DNA from: an uncultured Oscillospiraceae bacterium
GTDB lineage: Bacteria; Bacillota; Clostridia; Oscillospirales; Oscillospiraceae
Direction of reading: 5' to 3'
DNA: 5,765 bases
Assembly: GCA_944385065.1 (NCBI GenBank)
Contig: CALWVX010000113.1
Location: 1-5,765 of the forward strand
Part shown: in pieces, positions 4,485 to 5,765 of the stretch
How the letters are laid out: each line of letters starts with the position of its first letter
How positions within the stretch are numbered: position 1 is the first letter of the stretch
Position numbers and translations under genes: made by a program
Notes under the pieces: generated by a model
What the model was told of the DNA's origin: nothing
Seen by the model: only the letters and a program-made list of their open reading frames with translations
The model's database searches: none

Positions 4485-4958
4485 ATGGCAAAGGAGTACA
4501 AACTGAGCCCCCAGCGGCTCAAGGAACTTCAGGACGAGATGAACTATCTCAAGACCGTCCGGGAAAAAGAGGTGGCCGAGCTTATCAAAGAGGCCCGCTC
4601 CTTCGGCGACCTGTCCGAGAACAGCGAGTATGACGAGGCCAAAAACGAGCAGGGCAAGCTCTATTCCCGCATGGCCGAGCTGGAGGAGATTCTGTCCAAC
4701 TATGTGGTCATCGAGGAGGAGGAGGACCAGGGGGAGTATGTCCGCCTGGGCTCCACCGTCACGGTGCTGGACAAGGAGTTCAGCGAGGAAGTGACCTATA
4801 AGATCGTGGGCTCTCAGGAGGCCGACCCCATGAACGGGGCCATCTCCGAGGACTCCCCCTTCGGCCGGGCCCTGCTGGGCAAGAATGCCGGGGAGGACGT
4901 GACGGTGGACGCCCCCGCCGGCCCCGTGGAGTATAAGATTCTCAAGATTGAGCGGTGA
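4485..4958 (+). CDS. greA: Transcription elongation factor GreA
   Basis: GreA enters the secondary channel of stalled RNA polymerase and stimulates cleavage of the backtracked transcript. The 157-residue product has the normal family length. Residues 8-75 form the N-terminal coiled coil (LSPQRLKELQDEMNYLKTV...), with the tip motif ARSFGDLSENSEYDEAK at 37-53; D42 and E45 are the acidic tip residues that help hold the catalytic Mg2+. The C-terminal globular domain has YKIVGSQEADP (105-115) and ISEDSPFGRALLGKNAGE (120-137). ATG 4485 is chosen because it gives the usual MAKEYK-type start. The ribosome binding site is not ideal: AAAGG at 4467-4471 is 13 bases away and better placed for an out-of-frame ATG at 4477; an in-frame GTG at 4473 is too close to it. 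lysS follows after 43 bases without a terminator, a common Firmicute order. Confidence 0.97.
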   Translation: MAKEYKLSPQRLKELQDEMNYLKTVREKEVAELIKEARSFGDLSENSEYDEAKNEQGKLYSRMAELEEILSNYVVIEEEEDQGEYVRLGSTVTVLDKEFSEEVTYKIVGSQEADPMNGAISEDSPFGRALLGKNAGEDVTVDAPAGPVEYKILKIER

Positions 4959-5001
4959 TTTTTCCCCGGCCTCCGGCCGGAACAGATAGGAGAAGTGGAC
5001 T

Positions 5002-5765
5002 ATGGCCGAACAAAGAAATCAGAACGCCCCCCAGGAGGAGAACCTGTCCCAGCTGCTGCAGATCCGCCGGGACAAGCTCAAGCAGCTGCAGGAGGAGGGG
5101 AACGACCCCTTCCAGATCACCCGCTATGAGGTGGACAACGACAGCGCCAACATCAAGGCGAACTTTGACGCCCTGGAGGGCAAAGAGGTCTCCGTCGCCG
5201 GCCGGCTCATGTCCAAGCGGGGGATGGGCAAGGTGTCCTTCTGCGACCTGCAGGACAAGTCGGGCCGCATCCAGCTCTACGCCCGGCGGGACGAGATGGA
5301 CGAGGCGGAGTACAACCGCTTCAAGAAGTACGACATCGGCGACATCGTGGGGGTGAAGGGCGTTGCCTTCCGCACCCAGCGGGGGGAGATGTCCGTGCGG
5401 GTGGAGCATGTCACCCTGCTGAGCAAGTCCCTGCTGCCCCTGCCGGAGAAGTTCCACGGCCTGACCAGCACCGAGCTGCGCTACCGCCAGCGGTATGTGG
5501 ACCTGATCGTCAACCCGGAGGTCAAGCGCAACTTTGTCATCCGCTCCCAGTTTGTCAAGCATGTCCGGGACTTTCTGGACGGCCGGGGCTATATGGAGGT
5601 GGAGACTCCCGTCCTCAACACCATCTCCGGCGGCGCCACCGCCCGCCCCTTCATCACCCACCACAACACCCTGGACATCGACATGTATCTGCGCATCGCC
5701 ACCGAGCTGCCCCTGAAGCGGCTCATCGTGGGCGGCATGGACCGGGTGTATGAGATCGGCCGCAT
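5002..5765 (+). CDS. lysS: Lysyl-tRNA synthetase, class II (LysRS), 5' part
   Basis: LysRS charges tRNA-Lys with lysine in the cytoplasm. The frame is open to the window edge, giving 254 residues, about half of the usual length of near 500. An N-terminal helix (LLQIRRDKLKQLQEEGNDPF, 18-37) precedes the OB-fold anticodon-binding domain (about 60-140, with VAGRLMSKRGMGKVSFCDLQ at 65-84). The catalytic domain begins with LRYRQRYVDL (159-168) and class II motif 1 around FLDGRGYMEVETPVL (191-205). GGATARPFITHHNTLDIDMY (210-229) and RIATELPLKRLIVGGMDRVY (231-250) lead into motif 2, which is cut at EIGR. ATG 5002 has AGGAGA at 4988-4993, 8 bases upstream. The reading frame is intact as far as seen. 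It is probably co-transcribed with greA from the promoter at 4340-4368. Confidence 0.97.
   Translation, partial: MAEQRNQNAPQEENLSQLLQIRRDKLKQLQEEGNDPFQITRYEVDNDSANIKANFDALEGKEVSVAGRLMSKRGMGKVSFCDLQDKSGRIQLYARRDEMDEAEYNRFKKYDIGDIVGVKGVAFRTQRGEMSVRVEHVTLLSKSLLPLPEKFHGLTSTELRYRQRYVDLIVNPEVKRNFVIRSQFVKHVRDFLDGRGYMEVETPVLNTISGGATARPFITHHNTLDIDMYLRIATELPLKRLIVGGMDRVYEIGR

Noticed and set aside
4966..4980. Hairpin CCGGCC-TCC-GGCCGG between greA and lysS as a terminator
   Set aside because: The T run lies before, not after, the stem on the + strand, and no T run follows on the - strand, so it does not have terminator form.

Overview
The window is dense, G+C-rich bacterial DNA (roughly two thirds G+C by eye) with every supported gene on the + strand. 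A spoIIR gene, an MEP-pathway ispE, the order greA-lysS, strong GGGAGG-type ribosome binding sites and a consensus housekeeping promoter together point to a spore-forming, high-G+C clostridial Firmicute, probably of the Oscillospiraceae type (Flavonifractor/Lawsonibacter-like). That placement is an inference from gene content and composition, not from a database match. I see no mobile element, tRNA, rRNA or CRISPR array.

Layout. (1) 1-2908 looks like one transcription unit: the 3' end of a ThrH-type HAD phosphatase; two tandem 74-residue membrane proteins that look like a duplicated pair; a DUF1015 protein; and ispE. Between the two membrane genes is a 111-base gap holding competing hairpins, a small palindrome and a possible 19-codon ORF. 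Coupling is tight: ATGA overlaps at 742-745 and, if the 19-codon ORF is real, at 521-524. The unit ends at a strong intrinsic terminator at 2920-2969. (2) 2988-4416 holds spoIIR, the forespore-to-mother-cell signalling protein, then a 250-residue protein of unknown function whose ribosome binding site lies inside a 17-bp hairpin. (3) A perfect sigma-A promoter (TTGACA, 17 bases, TATAAT at 4340-4368) lies within the last codons of the unknown gene. It starts a leader of about 110 bases that contains an intrinsic terminator before greA (transcript-cleavage factor) and lysS (lysyl-tRNA synthetase, cut off by the window end).

How the genes fit together. The ThrH-like phosphatase and DUF1015 protein suggest a serine-biosynthesis neighbourhood, joined to an isoprenoid gene. 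spoIIR is walled off by the terminator and by a 9-bp outer stem that would cover its ribosome binding site in read-through RNA. greA-lysS is a separate housekeeping unit. The most interesting signals are regulatory: the promoter-leader-terminator-greA arrangement, which resembles in layout the attenuated greA leader (GraL) of E. coli; the two ribosome binding sites flanking spoIIR that can be hidden by RNA pairing; and the duplicated small membrane protein pair.
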